A DNA stretch of 64,000 nucleotides from Prauserella salsuginis (GTDB lineage: Bacteria > Actinomycetota > Actinomycetes > Mycobacteriales > Pseudonocardiaceae). The DNA lies in NCBI RefSeq assembly GCF_024648885.1, contig NZ_JANBBF010000009.1:310001-374000 (forward strand), written 5' to 3'. The notes under the pieces are model-generated. The model was not told the origin of the DNA. It worked only from the letters and a program-made list of their open reading frames with translations, and did no database searches. Every line of letters starts with the position of its first letter. Position 1 is the first letter of the stretch. This document shows positions 35,320 through 42,916 of this stretch, piece after piece. Both the position numbers and the translations under genes were made by a program.

Positions 35320-35895
35320 GTGGGCAAGGTCGCCTGGGGATTCACGTGTTCGATCGACGGGTTCATCGCAGGGCCCGGACACGACATGAGCTGGATGTCG
35401 GCCGCGGAACCGCTGGCCGAGGGTGCGGTCGAACGGATGGCGGGCGAGGTCGCCGTGATCATCTCCGGCCGCGACGGTTACGACGCCGCACAGGCGCAGC
35501 GAGGCGAACGGGACGAGCTCACGTCCGAGCCCTACGGCGGCGCGTGGTCCGGCACCGAGTTCGTCCTCACCCACCGGCCGGAGGAGCTCGTCGACGACCC
35601 GAACGTCACCGCCATGAACTGCGACGTCGTCGAGGCGATCCGCAGGGCGCAGGAGATCGCGGGCGAAGCCGACATCCAGATCATCAGTGCCGACATCGCC
35701 AGGCAGGCACTGGAGCACGACCTCGTCGACGAGCTGCAGGTCTTCGTGGCGCCGGTGTTCCTCGGTGACGGCGTGCGGATCTTCGACGTACCCGGCGGCC
35801 GCAGGGTCGACTGGGAACTCGTCGACGTCCACGACGACAGCCCGCGTAGCTTCGGCCGCGTCTACCGCCCGAAACGCCCGTCGGCCGGGTCGTGA
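35320..35895 (+). CDS. Dihydrofolate-reductase-fold protein (RibD C-terminal family)
   Basis: 191 residues from a GTG six bases after GGGAG. The fold motifs are KVAWGFTCSIDGFIAGPGHD at the start, VAVIISGRDGYDAAQ, and the C-terminal LVDELQVFVAPVFLGDGVRIFD. These stand-alone RibD-C proteins are widespread in actinobacteria as putative NADPH-dependent reductases of unknown substrate. Just before the start a 13-16 bp stretch (GGGAGCTGACATGGGC then GGGAGCTAATGTGGGC) is duplicated, leaving a five-codon upstream frame at 35301. Confidence 0.85.
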   Translation: MGKVAWGFTCSIDGFIAGPGHDMSWMSAAEPLAEGAVERMAGEVAVIISGRDGYDAAQAQRGERDELTSEPYGGAWSGTEFVLTHRPEELVDDPNVTAMNCDVVEAIRRAQEIAGEADIQIISADIARQALEHDLVDELQVFVAPVFLGDGVRIFDVPGGRRVDWELVDVHDDSPRSFGRVYRPKRPSAGS

Positions 35896-36034
35896 CGCGG
35901 GCTCACGTGGCGGCCCTCTCGGGCCCGAGGAACGGCAGCAGGTCCGGGTGTGTGCCGCGGGCTTCCGGCAGCGTGTTGCGGTGCAGGTCGTTCATCTGCC
36001 GGTTCGAATGCGCGGACCTTCATGTGGCCGCCCC

Positions 36035-36595
36035 TCATGTCGGGCCTTCGAGTCGCTCGGCGTGGCGGGTGTTGATGTCGGTCAACGCGGCTGCGATGCG
36101 TACCAGCAGTGCGGCCTCGGCGGGCGAGAGCTCGCCGAGTGCCGCCGTCGCGTCCGCGCGGACAGCGTCCCAGGTGGAGGCGCGCAGCCGGCCGTGGCCG
36201 GTCGAGACGCGTAGTACGTAGCCGCGACGATCCGCCTCGTCGGTCTGCCGGACGACGAAGCCGCAGCGGACCAGCCGGTCGGCGACCTTGGTGATGGCCG
36301 CCGGGCTGAGCCTGCTCCGCTCGGCAAGGTGTTGCGGCCGCATCGGCCCCTCGCGCTCGAGTATCTCCAGGCAGCGCAGATCGTTGCGCCCGATTCCGTA
36401 CCGCTCGGCGACCCGCTCGAGCAGCACGTCGTGCGAGGCGTGCAGGGCGCGCAGCGCATCCAGGACCGCCGGGCCCGCGACGTCCGGTTCCGACGACTGC
36501 CCTGTCGGAACGGTCCCGGCCGCTGCGCTCACCCCGCCTGTCTCGGCCGGCTCCGAGGCCGGTGCCCTCGAGTTCCGTTCCGCTGCGTCCGCCAT
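36035..36595 (-). CDS. MarR family transcriptional regulator
   Basis: 186 residues with a disordered N-terminal 45. The winged helix contains GIGRNDLRCLEILEREGPMR, the recognition part LSPAAITKVADRLVRCGFV and wing RQTDEADRRGYVLRVS. The C-terminus supplies the dimer helices. It is divergent from a small membrane protein gene, and a palindrome sits between them, so it probably controls itself and that gene. Confidence 0.88.
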   Translation of the reverse strand: MADAAERNSRAPASEPAETGGVSAAAGTVPTGQSSEPDVAGPAVLDALRALHASHDVLLERVAERYGIGRNDLRCLEILEREGPMRPQHLAERSRLSPAAITKVADRLVRCGFVVRQTDEADRRGYVLRVSTGHGRLRASTWDAVRADATAALGELSPAEAALLVRIAAALTDINTRHAERLEGPT

Positions 36596-36601
36596 TCCCG
36601 A

Positions 36602-36624
36602 AATACTACACGATGTGTAATATT
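36602..36624. promoter_or_regulatory. 23-bp near-palindrome between divergent MarR and membrane protein genes
   Basis: Arms AATACTACAC (36602-36611) and GTGTAATATT (36615-36624) are inverted repeats with one mismatch around GAT. The element starts 6 bp before the MarR ATG (36595) and ends 6 bp before the GTG of the membrane protein at 36631. It is therefore placed to repress both genes. Confidence 0.7.
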
Positions 36625-36630
36625 CACGCC

Positions 36631-37020
36631 GTGAAACAACTGAGGTGGTCGGTTGTCGCCACGGGGCTGTACGTGCTCTGGGGTGTGCTTCACGTCGGTC
36701 TCGGAGTGTCGATGCTGGCCGGAGCCGGTCTCCTCGCGCCGGCCGCGGAGGCTGCTGCCGAGAGTGCGATGTTCTTCGCGTGCGCCGTCGTGCTCGGCTG
36801 TCAGGCCATCGCGGTCGCGATCACGATGAACCGGACGAACAGCCGACGGGGGTACTGGCTGAACCTGCTCGTACTCGGGGCCGTCGACGCGATCTTCATT
36901 CCGGTCATGGTTGTCCCGGGGCACGTCGATCCGCTGGGAGGTCTGTCCGGTCCGCTCGTGTGGCTGGCAGCTGCCGCCGCGTCGACCGTCGCACTGCTGC
37001 GCGAGCCGATCACCCGCTGA
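36631..37020 (+). CDS. Small four-helix membrane protein
   Basis: 129 residues from GTG 36631 (VKQLRWSVVATGLY). An ATG at 36613 lies inside the palindrome and is less likely. Four hydrophobic helices are evident: LYVLWGVLHVGLGVSML, SAMFFACAVVLGCQAIAVAI, YWLNLLVLGAVDAIFIPVMV and SGPLVWLAAAAASTVALL. I do not recognise a transport motif. The divergent MarR gene and shared operator suggest that it is the regulated target, perhaps for stress or small-molecule tolerance. Confidence 0.65.
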   Translation: MKQLRWSVVATGLYVLWGVLHVGLGVSMLAGAGLLAPAAEAAAESAMFFACAVVLGCQAIAVAITMNRTNSRRGYWLNLLVLGAVDAIFIPVMVVPGHVDPLGGLSGPLVWLAAAAASTVALLREPITR

Positions 37021-37093
37021 GGGTTTCGGGCGCGACGCCGGCCGCTTTTCGCTAGCCTCGCCGGGGAGACGGCAGGTGGAGGTTCGGCGGCTC

Positions 37094-37645
37094 ATGAGTG
37101 ATGATCGGCTCGCGGCGTTCGGGTACGAGCTCGGCGTGCTCAAGCGCATCCGCCGTGCCGGTTGGTGGCAGGCGGGCGTGCGGGACCCGGAGTCCGTCGC
37201 CGAGCACACGATGCGCGTCGCCCAGCTCGCGGGCCTGCTCGCCACGGAGGAGGGTGCGAACCCGGAACGTGCCGCCTACCTCGCACTGTGGCACGACACG
37301 CAGGAGACCCGCACCGGCGACCTGCCCCACTCGGCGAAACCGTACGTCGACAAGCCGGACCCGCGGCGGATCACCGCCGACCAGACGTCCGCACTGCCGC
37401 AGCCCGCCCGTGACAGCGTGCGCGGCGCCGTCGACGAGTACGAGAACGCGGCCAGCGCCGAAGCCCGTTGCGCCCGCGACGCCGACAAGCTCGAAATGTT
37501 GCTCCAGGCCGTCGAATACCGTCACATCGGTGTCGCAGGCGCCGGCGAGTGGATCGACAGTGCCCAGCGGACCCTGACCACGACCACAGCCCGCCGGGTC
37601 GCCGAAGCCGCGCTCACCCTGTCGCCGCTGGCGTGGCGCGAGTGA
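37094..37645 (+). CDS. HD-domain nucleotidase-like hydrolase (YfbR/HDDC2-like)
   Basis: 183 residues. The metal-binding HD signature is spread as SVAEHTMRVAQLAGLL (first His), LALWHDTQETRTGDLPHSAK (His-Asp) and ARDADKLEMLLQAVEY (distal Asp). Members of this group, such as YfbR, are 5'-deoxynucleotidases. The exact substrate here is an inference from family. It follows the small membrane protein gene by 73 bp on the same strand. Confidence 0.83.
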   Translation: MSDDRLAAFGYELGVLKRIRRAGWWQAGVRDPESVAEHTMRVAQLAGLLATEEGANPERAAYLALWHDTQETRTGDLPHSAKPYVDKPDPRRITADQTSALPQPARDSVRGAVDEYENAASAEARCARDADKLEMLLQAVEYRHIGVAGAGEWIDSAQRTLTTTTARRVAEAALTLSPLAWRE

Positions 37646-37810
37646 CGAGCCCGCGGGCCGCCCGCGAAACCTGAGTAGTTTCACTCGCCCCGATCGCGGG
37701 GTTTCCCTGAAGCCCGGGCGCCCGTGGTCGCGACATCGTGGACGCATGGTCACAGCGCAGCGCCCGGCACGATCCCGACGCCGACACGGTGGGCGGTCGC
37801 TTCGCTGAAT

Positions 37811-37860
37811 CCGTGGCCCGGTTCGAGGGGGAATCACGAGGGGGAGGAACCGGGCCACGG
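37811..37860. repeat. 14-bp perfect inverted repeat with 22-bp loop
   Basis: Arms CCGTGGCCCGGTTC (37811-37824) and GAACCGGGCCACGG (37847-37860) pair perfectly. It lies in the 312-bp gap between the convergent HD-domain gene and TetR gene. The loop is purine-rich (GAGGGGG...GGGGAG). No T-run follows, so it is not a standard terminator. It may be an RNA hairpin or a protein site. Confidence 0.75.
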
Positions 37861-37890
37861 GGTCCGGAGGGGAACAGAGGGGGAGCAGTG

Positions 37891-37923
37891 GAAGAGGCCT
37901 CGTGCGCCGCACGGGGCCTCTTC
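37891..37923 (+). terminator. 15-bp stem-loop between convergent genes
   Basis: Arms GAAGAGGCCTCGTGC and GCACGGGGCCTCTTC pair with one wobble around GCC, and TCATTTTCC follows on the plus strand. It would end transcription from the HD-domain gene. The same hairpin motif, inverted and slightly longer, follows the tRNA-Gly gene 2.6 kb away. Confidence 0.7.
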
Positions 37924-37957
37924 TCATTTTCCTCCACATCGATGTCCTCCACGTCGA

Positions 37958-38596
37958 TCACGGGGTGTCTTCGAGCGAACCGGTACTCCCCGCGCTCGCC
38001 GTCGGACCCGGGACCAGGGCTTCCAACTGCGCCCGAAGTGTCGCCCGGATGACATCCGGCCCGAACTCGCTGTGCGGGGTGACCGCCTCGACGGTCATGC
38101 CGCTGATCAGTGCCGCCAATCGGGCGCTCTCCGTTCCGGGAGCACGCACACCGAGCGCCTGCAATGCCATCTGCAGTACATCGGCGAGGTCCGTTCCCAT
38201 GCGTTCCGCCATCTCGTGGAACACAGGTCTGGTCCGGGACGCCATCACGAGTTCGACCACGACGATCGTTTCGTCGCGCCGCTGCTCGTCGAGTGGCAGT
38301 ACCTCTTCGATGAGCGCCTGAACCGCATCGAGGGCATCGGTGCCTCGCAACTCCCCGAGCTGTTCGACCGGATGTTTCGCGAGCCGTCGGGCCATCCGGT
38401 CGCCTGCCTCCTGTGCGGCCGCGGCGAGCAGGTCGAGGTGCCCGTCGAAGTAGTGGCGGACCGAACCGATGTTGAGCCCGGCCTCCTCGGCGACCTTGCG
38501 CAGCGACAACCCTTCCAGCCCGGCCGCGACGACGATGCGGAACGCGGCCTCGATCACCTGTCGGCGCCTGTGTTCGGGCTCGATCCGTGGCGGCAT
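37958..38596 (-). CDS. TetR family transcriptional regulator
   Basis: 212 residues. The N-terminal helix-turn-helix reads RRRQVIEAAFRIVVAAGLEG, LSLRKVAEEAGLNIGSVRHY and FDGHLDLL. The C-terminal domain resembles the TetR_C_6/BetI-like group. It starts 2 bp after the ABC-F stop, so it is the second gene of an operon and probably represses that operon through the palindrome upstream of the ABC-F gene. The inducer may be an antibiotic or another ABC-F-related ligand. That is inference. Confidence 0.9.
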   Translation of the reverse strand: MPPRIEPEHRRRQVIEAAFRIVVAAGLEGLSLRKVAEEAGLNIGSVRHYFDGHLDLLAAAAQEAGDRMARRLAKHPVEQLGELRGTDALDAVQALIEEVLPLDEQRRDETIVVVELVMASRTRPVFHEMAERMGTDLADVLQMALQALGVRAPGTESARLAALISGMTVEAVTPHSEFGPDVIRATLRAQLEALVPGPTASAGSTGSLEDTP

Positions 38597-38598
38597 GG

Positions 38599-40272
38599 TC
38601 AGGTCCCTTTCCGTTCGGCTGTCGGCTCGTCCCAGACGGCAGCCACGCTTTCGCCGACCGTCCCGTCGGAACCGAAGACGAGGAAACGATCGAAGTCGCG
38701 GGCGAACCAGCGGTCATGGGTCACGGCGATCACCGTGCCTGCGAACGCGTCCAGCGCCTGCTGCAGCGCTTCGGCCGAAACGAGATCGAGATTGTCCGTC
38801 GGCTCGTCCAGCAGCAGCATCGTCGCCCCGCCCAGTTCGAGCAGCAGGATCTGGACCCTGGCCTGCTGGCCTCCCGAAAGCGCGTCGAAGCGCTGCTCGG
38901 CAACCCTGGCGAGTTCGTAGCGGGCGAGCGCTCTGGCCGCGTCCTCCCGTGGCATTCCCGCACGGTGTTCGTCACCGCGATGCAGAATGTCGAGCAGGCT
39001 CCGCCCCACGAGATCCGGCCGCCCCCGGTTCTGCGCGAACCAGCCGGGCCGGACGCGCGCGCCCAGCCGTGCCGAACCGCTGTGTTGCACCGGATCGATC
39101 GCCATGCCGCTCACCGGCGCATGCCCCGGCTCCGGGTTGGTGCCGCCCGCGGCGAGTAGCCGGAGGAAGTGCGACTTGCCGGAGCCGTTCGAACCGAGCA
39201 CCGCGACACGGTCGCCGTACCGGACCTCCACGTCGAACGGACGCGTCAGACCGGTCAGCTCCAGGCTTTCGCATACGAGCGCCCGTTTTCCGGTCCGGCC
39301 GCCGCGCAACCGCATTGCCAGCTGCTGCTCCCGAGGATTCTGCTGAGGTGGTCCGGCCTGCTCGAACCGTTCCAACCGCGTCTGCGCCGCCCGGTACCGG
39401 GAGGCCATGTCCGAGTTGTAGGCGGCCTTCTGCTTGTACAACCGCACCAGGGAGCGCAGCTTCTCCCGCTCCTCGTCCCAGCGCCGCCGGAGTTCCTCCA
39501 GGCGTTCGAAACGGTTCGCGCGGGCCTGGTGATAGTCGGTGAAGCCGCCCCCGTGCAGCCAGGTCGTGTTGCCTGCTGTACCGAGCTCGAGCGTCACGAT
39601 GCCGGTGGCGGTCCGTGCCAGCAGCTCGCGGTCGTGGCTGACGAAGAGCACGCCCTTGTCGGTCTCGGACAGTCGTTGTTCGAGCCACCGCTTACCCGGC
39701 ACGTCGAGCGAGTTGTCGGGCTCGTCGAGCAGCAGCAGTTCGTCGGGCCCTCTGAGCAGCGCTTCCAGGATGAGCCGTTTCTGCTCCCCACCGGAGAGCG
39801 TGTCCACCGGTCGATCCCGGGCCTCGTCGAACGACAGTCCGAGCGCTGTCGTCGTGCAGACGTCCCACAACACCTCGGAGTCGTAGCCGCCCGCATCGCC
39901 CCAGGTGGTGAGCGCCGACGCGAATGTCAGCTGGGTGTCCGTGGTGTCCCGTTCGGTCATCCTGGCTTCGGCGCGCGCCAGCCGCTCGGACGCGTGTCTG
40001 ATCGAGGGTGGGGAGACGGACAGCAACAGCTCCCGCACGGTCGTTCCGGTCACGAACTGGCGCATCACGCCGAGCCGGCCTTCGCGGGCGACCGCTCCGG
40101 TATCAGGGGCGAGCTCGCCGGTGATGATCTTTAGCAGCGTGCTCTTGCCCGCTCCGTTCGCCCCGATCAGCGCGATCCGCTCGCCGGAGCCGAGATGCAG
40201 CGTGGCATCGCTCAGTAGCGGCCTGCCGTCGGGGAGCGAGTAGCCCACGGCTGCGACGTCGAGATGAGCCAT
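38599..40272 (-). CDS. ABC-F family ATP-binding protein
   Basis: 557 residues with two ATPase cassettes and no membrane segments. Cassette 1 has Walker A GANGAGKSTL near residue 37, signature TLSGGEQKRL and Walker B LLLLDEPDNSLD. Cassette 2 has GSNGSGKSHF, ALSGGQQARV and MLLLDEPTDNLD. A charged linker of about 85 residues (RANRFERLEELRRRWDEERE onward) separates them. ABC-F proteins act on the ribosome, either as translation factors or as antibiotic-resistance proteins. TetR linkage favours the inducible protective kind. No C-terminal extension is evident. Confidence 0.92.
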   Translation of the reverse strand: MAHLDVAAVGYSLPDGRPLLSDATLHLGSGERIALIGANGAGKSTLLKIITGELAPDTGAVAREGRLGVMRQFVTGTTVRELLLSVSPPSIRHASERLARAEARMTERDTTDTQLTFASALTTWGDAGGYDSEVLWDVCTTTALGLSFDEARDRPVDTLSGGEQKRLILEALLRGPDELLLLDEPDNSLDVPGKRWLEQRLSETDKGVLFVSHDRELLARTATGIVTLELGTAGNTTWLHGGGFTDYHQARANRFERLEELRRRWDEEREKLRSLVRLYKQKAAYNSDMASRYRAAQTRLERFEQAGPPQQNPREQQLAMRLRGGRTGKRALVCESLELTGLTRPFDVEVRYGDRVAVLGSNGSGKSHFLRLLAAGGTNPEPGHAPVSGMAIDPVQHSGSARLGARVRPGWFAQNRGRPDLVGRSLLDILHRGDEHRAGMPREDAARALARYELARVAEQRFDALSGGQQARVQILLLELGGATMLLLDEPTDNLDLVSAEALQQALDAFAGTVIAVTHDRWFARDFDRFLVFGSDGTVGESVAAVWDEPTAERKGT

Positions 40273-40281
40273 GACTCGAAA

Positions 40282-40299
40282 TTATCACAGCTGTGATAA
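40282..40299. promoter_or_regulatory. Perfect 18-bp palindrome, candidate TetR operator
   Basis: TTATCACAGCTGTGATAA is an exact palindrome ending 9 bp upstream of the ABC-F ATG. Its base composition stands out in this GC-rich genome. Binding here would block transcription and translation start of the ABC-F/TetR operon. Confidence 0.82.
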
Positions 40300-40389
40300 A
40301 TGCAGGTCGCACGCGGGTGATGTGACGGGCGGTGCCGGAAACCGGGGTGAACGAAGGTCCGGAGACGTGAATCAGCCCGGGTGAAACGA

Positions 40390-40512
40390 GGCTCACATCG
40401 GAAGAGTTCGGCACGAGAGGGTCCGGCTACGGGAAGGTCCCGCCAGAATGAGGCTCGAGTACGGGGAGGTCCGAGCGCAGGGAGGCTCGAGTACAGGGAG
40501 GTTCGAGCACGA
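40390..40512. repeat. About 16-17 bp degenerate tandem repeats
   Basis: Units such as GAGGCTCGAGTACGGG, GAGGTCCGAGCGCAGG, GAGGCTCGAGTACAGG and GAGGTTCGAGCACGAG follow one another, with older copies further left. They fill most of the gap between the ABC-F operon promoter and the tRNA terminator. No gene is evident here. Confidence 0.75.
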
Positions 40513-40547
40513 GAAGAGGCCCCCGTGCACTGCACGAGGGCCTCTTC
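40513..40547 (-). terminator. Terminator hairpin of tRNA-Gly
   Basis: Arms GAAGAGGCCCCCGTGCA (40513-40529) and TGCACGAGGGCCTCTTC (40531-40547) pair with one wobble. The hairpin begins 3 bp after the tRNA 3' end on the minus strand, followed by a short CTTCTC stretch. Confidence 0.82.
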
Positions 40548-40549
40548 GG

Positions 40550-40625
40550 TGGAGCGGACGACGGGACTCGAACCCGCGACCCTCACCTTGGCAAGGTGAT
40601 GCGCTACCAGCTGCGCTACGTCCGC
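40550..40625 (-). tRNA. tRNA-Gly (anticodon GCC)
   Basis: On the minus strand the acceptor arms GCGGACG and CGTCCGC pair exactly. The D-loop has AGCGCAGCTGGTAGCGC, the anticodon stem-loop is TCACC-TTGCCAA-GGTGA with GCC at the anticodon, and the T-loop is GGTTCGAATCC. The 3' CCA is encoded (40550-40552). It reads GGC/GGU glycine codons. Confidence 0.97.
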
Positions 40626-40831
40626 ATGTGGACTTGTCCACTTGATGAAGTTCTCGGTGTATTCGGTTCCGGCGTGCCTTCCCCGTTACGCCCCAGAACT
40701 TTACACGTTGGCGTCAGGGGGTTGGCAGAGGGGTGACGTAACGGCTCCACTCTCCGTATCGTGTTCAACATTCAACTGGTGCCTGCGCGTGGCGAGGGGG
40801 TCCGGGCAGGCCTTAGGGGGTGGCTGGCTGA

Positions 40832-42790
40832 ATGGAACGCACGGTGTCCGCGACCGACGAGGCGATGCTGCTCGAGCGGCTACGACAAGGTGAGGAAGAC
40901 GCGTTCGGGGAGTTGTTCGAACTCCATGTGGCTTCGGTCCGGCGGCTCGCCCGCGGGCTGGCACGGGACGGGTCCGAGGCCGAGGACATCACCGCGGAGA
41001 CGTTCTTCCGGGTGCTGCAGGCGGTCCGCCGTGGCAACGGCCCGAAGGACAACGTCCGTGCATACCTGCTGACCGTCGCGCGCCGCGTGACGTGGGAGTG
41101 GCAGGCCGCGCGCCGCGACGTCCCGGTCAGCGACGACGAGCTGACGACCCGCGTCGGCGCGGGTGCGGACACGCAGAGCTCCACCGCCGAGGCGTCACTG
41201 ATCACGCGTGCGTTCTCGAGCCTGCCCGAGCGGTGGCGCACGGTGCTGTGGCAGACCGAGGTCGAAGGGGTGCAGCCGGCGAACGTCGCGCCCGAGTTCG
41301 GTCTCAGCCCCAACGCGACGGCCGCGCTCGCCCGCCGCGCGCGGATCGGGCTGCGCGCCGCGTACCTGCAGGCCCACCTCGCGACCGGGCGCAGCGACAA
41401 CGGCTGCCGCACGATCGTCGAGAAGCTCGGCGGATACACCGCGGGCAGCGTCACCGGCGCCGAGGCGCGCAAGGTCAAGACACACCTGGCGGCGTGCTCG
41501 TCGTGCCGCGCGACGCACGACGAGCTGCGCGACGTGTGCTCCTCGCTGCGTTCGCACGCCGGCGTGCTGGTGCTGCTCGTGCCAGCGGCCGGGGTCGTCG
41601 CTAACTGGGGCGGCACCGGAGCGGCCTCGGGGGCCGTGTCCTCGGTGGCGGGGTCCGCGGCCGGAGCCGGGTCGACGGCGGGCGCGGTATCCGGCACCGC
41701 GGGTGGTCTCGCTGCGCTGAGCGGCCACGTGAAGGTCGGGCTCGCGGTTGCCTCGACGGTCGCGGTCGGCGCGGCGGGAGTTGCCGGCGTCGCCGGGCTT
41801 CCCGAAGGGGACGAACGCCAGGTGATCGGACTGCACGGTGGGTCACGCGGCGGCCTGCAGCTCGTCGAACCCGCACCGGCCGCCCCCGACGTCGACCGCA
41901 TGGCCGAGCACGACGGCGCTGCGAACCGTGGTCCTGCGAACCGTGGCGCTGCCGAACCTGAAGCTGCCGAACCTGGCGCTGCCGAACGTGACGGCGCTGC
42001 GCACCGTGGCGAGTTCGGATCCGGGGCCGACCGCGAACGTGCGCCGATGGCCGACACCGACTACACCGTGCCCGCAGCCGATTCCGGGGACTCACCGCGG
42101 AGTCGCGACGCTGCGCAGCCCCGGCGTCCGGCGCAGTCCGGGCCCCGCGGCGACCGTGGGAACGAACCGCAGGGGCGCAGCGGTGCATCCAAGGGCAGCG
42201 GTGCATCCAAGGACAACGGCGCATCCAAGGACAACGGCCGACCCGGGGGCAACGGCGCATCCGAGGGGGCCGCCCGTTCCGACGGCGAGGCGAACACCGC
42301 CGACCGGGCCGGAGGCGACACCGCGCGCTCCGACCTGGGCGTGCGCGCAAAAGCCGACCGGGACCGCGCCGACCGGGGCCGCAACGCCGGCCCACCTCGG
42401 AAGCAGGCCAGGTCCGGCGGTAACGCTCCGGTGGCGAAGCGGCTGGCGCAGGCGTGGGCCGAGAAGGTCAAGGAGTCTCAGCGGGACCGTGGCGTCGGGT
42501 TCGGCCGGCCGACCGAACGTCCAGGAGTCCGCAGCGCCCAGGAGCCCGCGCCGCGGGCCGACCGCGGCAACACCGACCACGCCAACACAGACCATGGCAA
42601 CGCTGGCCGTGGTGATGCTGGCCGTGGCAGTGCCGGCAACCACGCCGACAACAGTGCGGGCAACAGTGCCGGCAACCGCGCCGACCGCGGTGGGGACGAC
42701 CGGTCAGGCGGCTTCGACCACCGGCTTTCGAAGTCGGAGCCGGACCACCAAGGCCGGAAACCGGCCGCCGCCCACTTCCGCGGAGAGTGA
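40832..42790 (+). CDS. Membrane-tethered ECF sigma factor with zinc-finger and long tail
   Basis: 652 residues. Sigma region 2 is at about residues 15-85 (EDAFGELFELHVASVRRLAR, then GSEAEDITAETFFRVLQAV). Region 4 is at about 127-175 (SLPERWRTVLWQTEVEGVQP). A zinc-finger like those of ZAS anti-sigma factors follows at about 190-232 (KVKTHLAACSSCRATHDEL: H-x3-C-x2-C with an upstream Cys). Hydrophobic segments lie near 243-262 and 300-323. Residues 325-652 are a low-complexity Ala/Gly/Asp/Arg/Asn tail, probably outside. Sigma and anti-sigma functions thus seem fused, and release from the membrane may activate the protein. Confidence 0.85.
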   Translation: MERTVSATDEAMLLERLRQGEEDAFGELFELHVASVRRLARGLARDGSEAEDITAETFFRVLQAVRRGNGPKDNVRAYLLTVARRVTWEWQAARRDVPVSDDELTTRVGAGADTQSSTAEASLITRAFSSLPERWRTVLWQTEVEGVQPANVAPEFGLSPNATAALARRARIGLRAAYLQAHLATGRSDNGCRTIVEKLGGYTAGSVTGAEARKVKTHLAACSSCRATHDELRDVCSSLRSHAGVLVLLVPAAGVVANWGGTGAASGAVSSVAGSAAGAGSTAGAVSGTAGGLAALSGHVKVGLAVASTVAVGAAGVAGVAGLPEGDERQVIGLHGGSRGGLQLVEPAPAAPDVDRMAEHDGAANRGPANRGAAEPEAAEPGAAERDGAAHRGEFGSGADRERAPMADTDYTVPAADSGDSPRSRDAAQPRRPAQSGPRGDRGNEPQGRSGASKGSGASKDNGASKDNGRPGGNGASEGAARSDGEANTADRAGGDTARSDLGVRAKADRDRADRGRNAGPPRKQARSGGNAPVAKRLAQAWAEKVKESQRDRGVGFGRPTERPGVRSAQEPAPRADRGNTDHANTDHGNAGRGDAGRGSAGNHADNSAGNSAGNRADRGGDDRSGGFDHRLSKSEPDHQGRKPAAAHFRGE

Positions 42791-42797
42791 CACTCCC

Positions 42798-42857
42798 GGT
42801 AACGTCTGTTACCGACAGACACCGGCACTTCCGGAGTCCGGAACTCCCGGACTCCGG
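42798..42857. other. Two adjacent hairpins after the sigma-factor gene
   Basis: GGTAAC (42798-42803) and GTTACC (42808-42813) form a small hairpin. CCGGAGTCCGG (42831-42841) and CCGGACTCCGG (42847-42857) form an 11-bp perfect stem with loop AACTC. The second could end transcription without a T-run, as is common in actinobacteria. A further CTGTC/GACAG pair lies at about 42877-42889. Confidence 0.55.
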
Positions 42858-42916
42858 CACGTGGAGACACAGGAACTGTCACGGACAGGAACACCGGCGG
42901 GCTGCGGAGGAACGTG

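Noticed and set aside
35903-36023. Short minus-strand stretches MKVRAFEPADER and LPEARGTHPDLLPFLG suggesting a decayed GNAT-type gene
   Set aside because: The two pieces are in different frames and very short. The likeness to an acetyltransferase start is too weak to call a pseudogene.
40390-40512. Possible CRISPR array near the tRNA-Gly gene
   Set aside because: The repeats are directly adjacent, degenerate and only 16-17 bp long, with no unique spacers and no cas genes.
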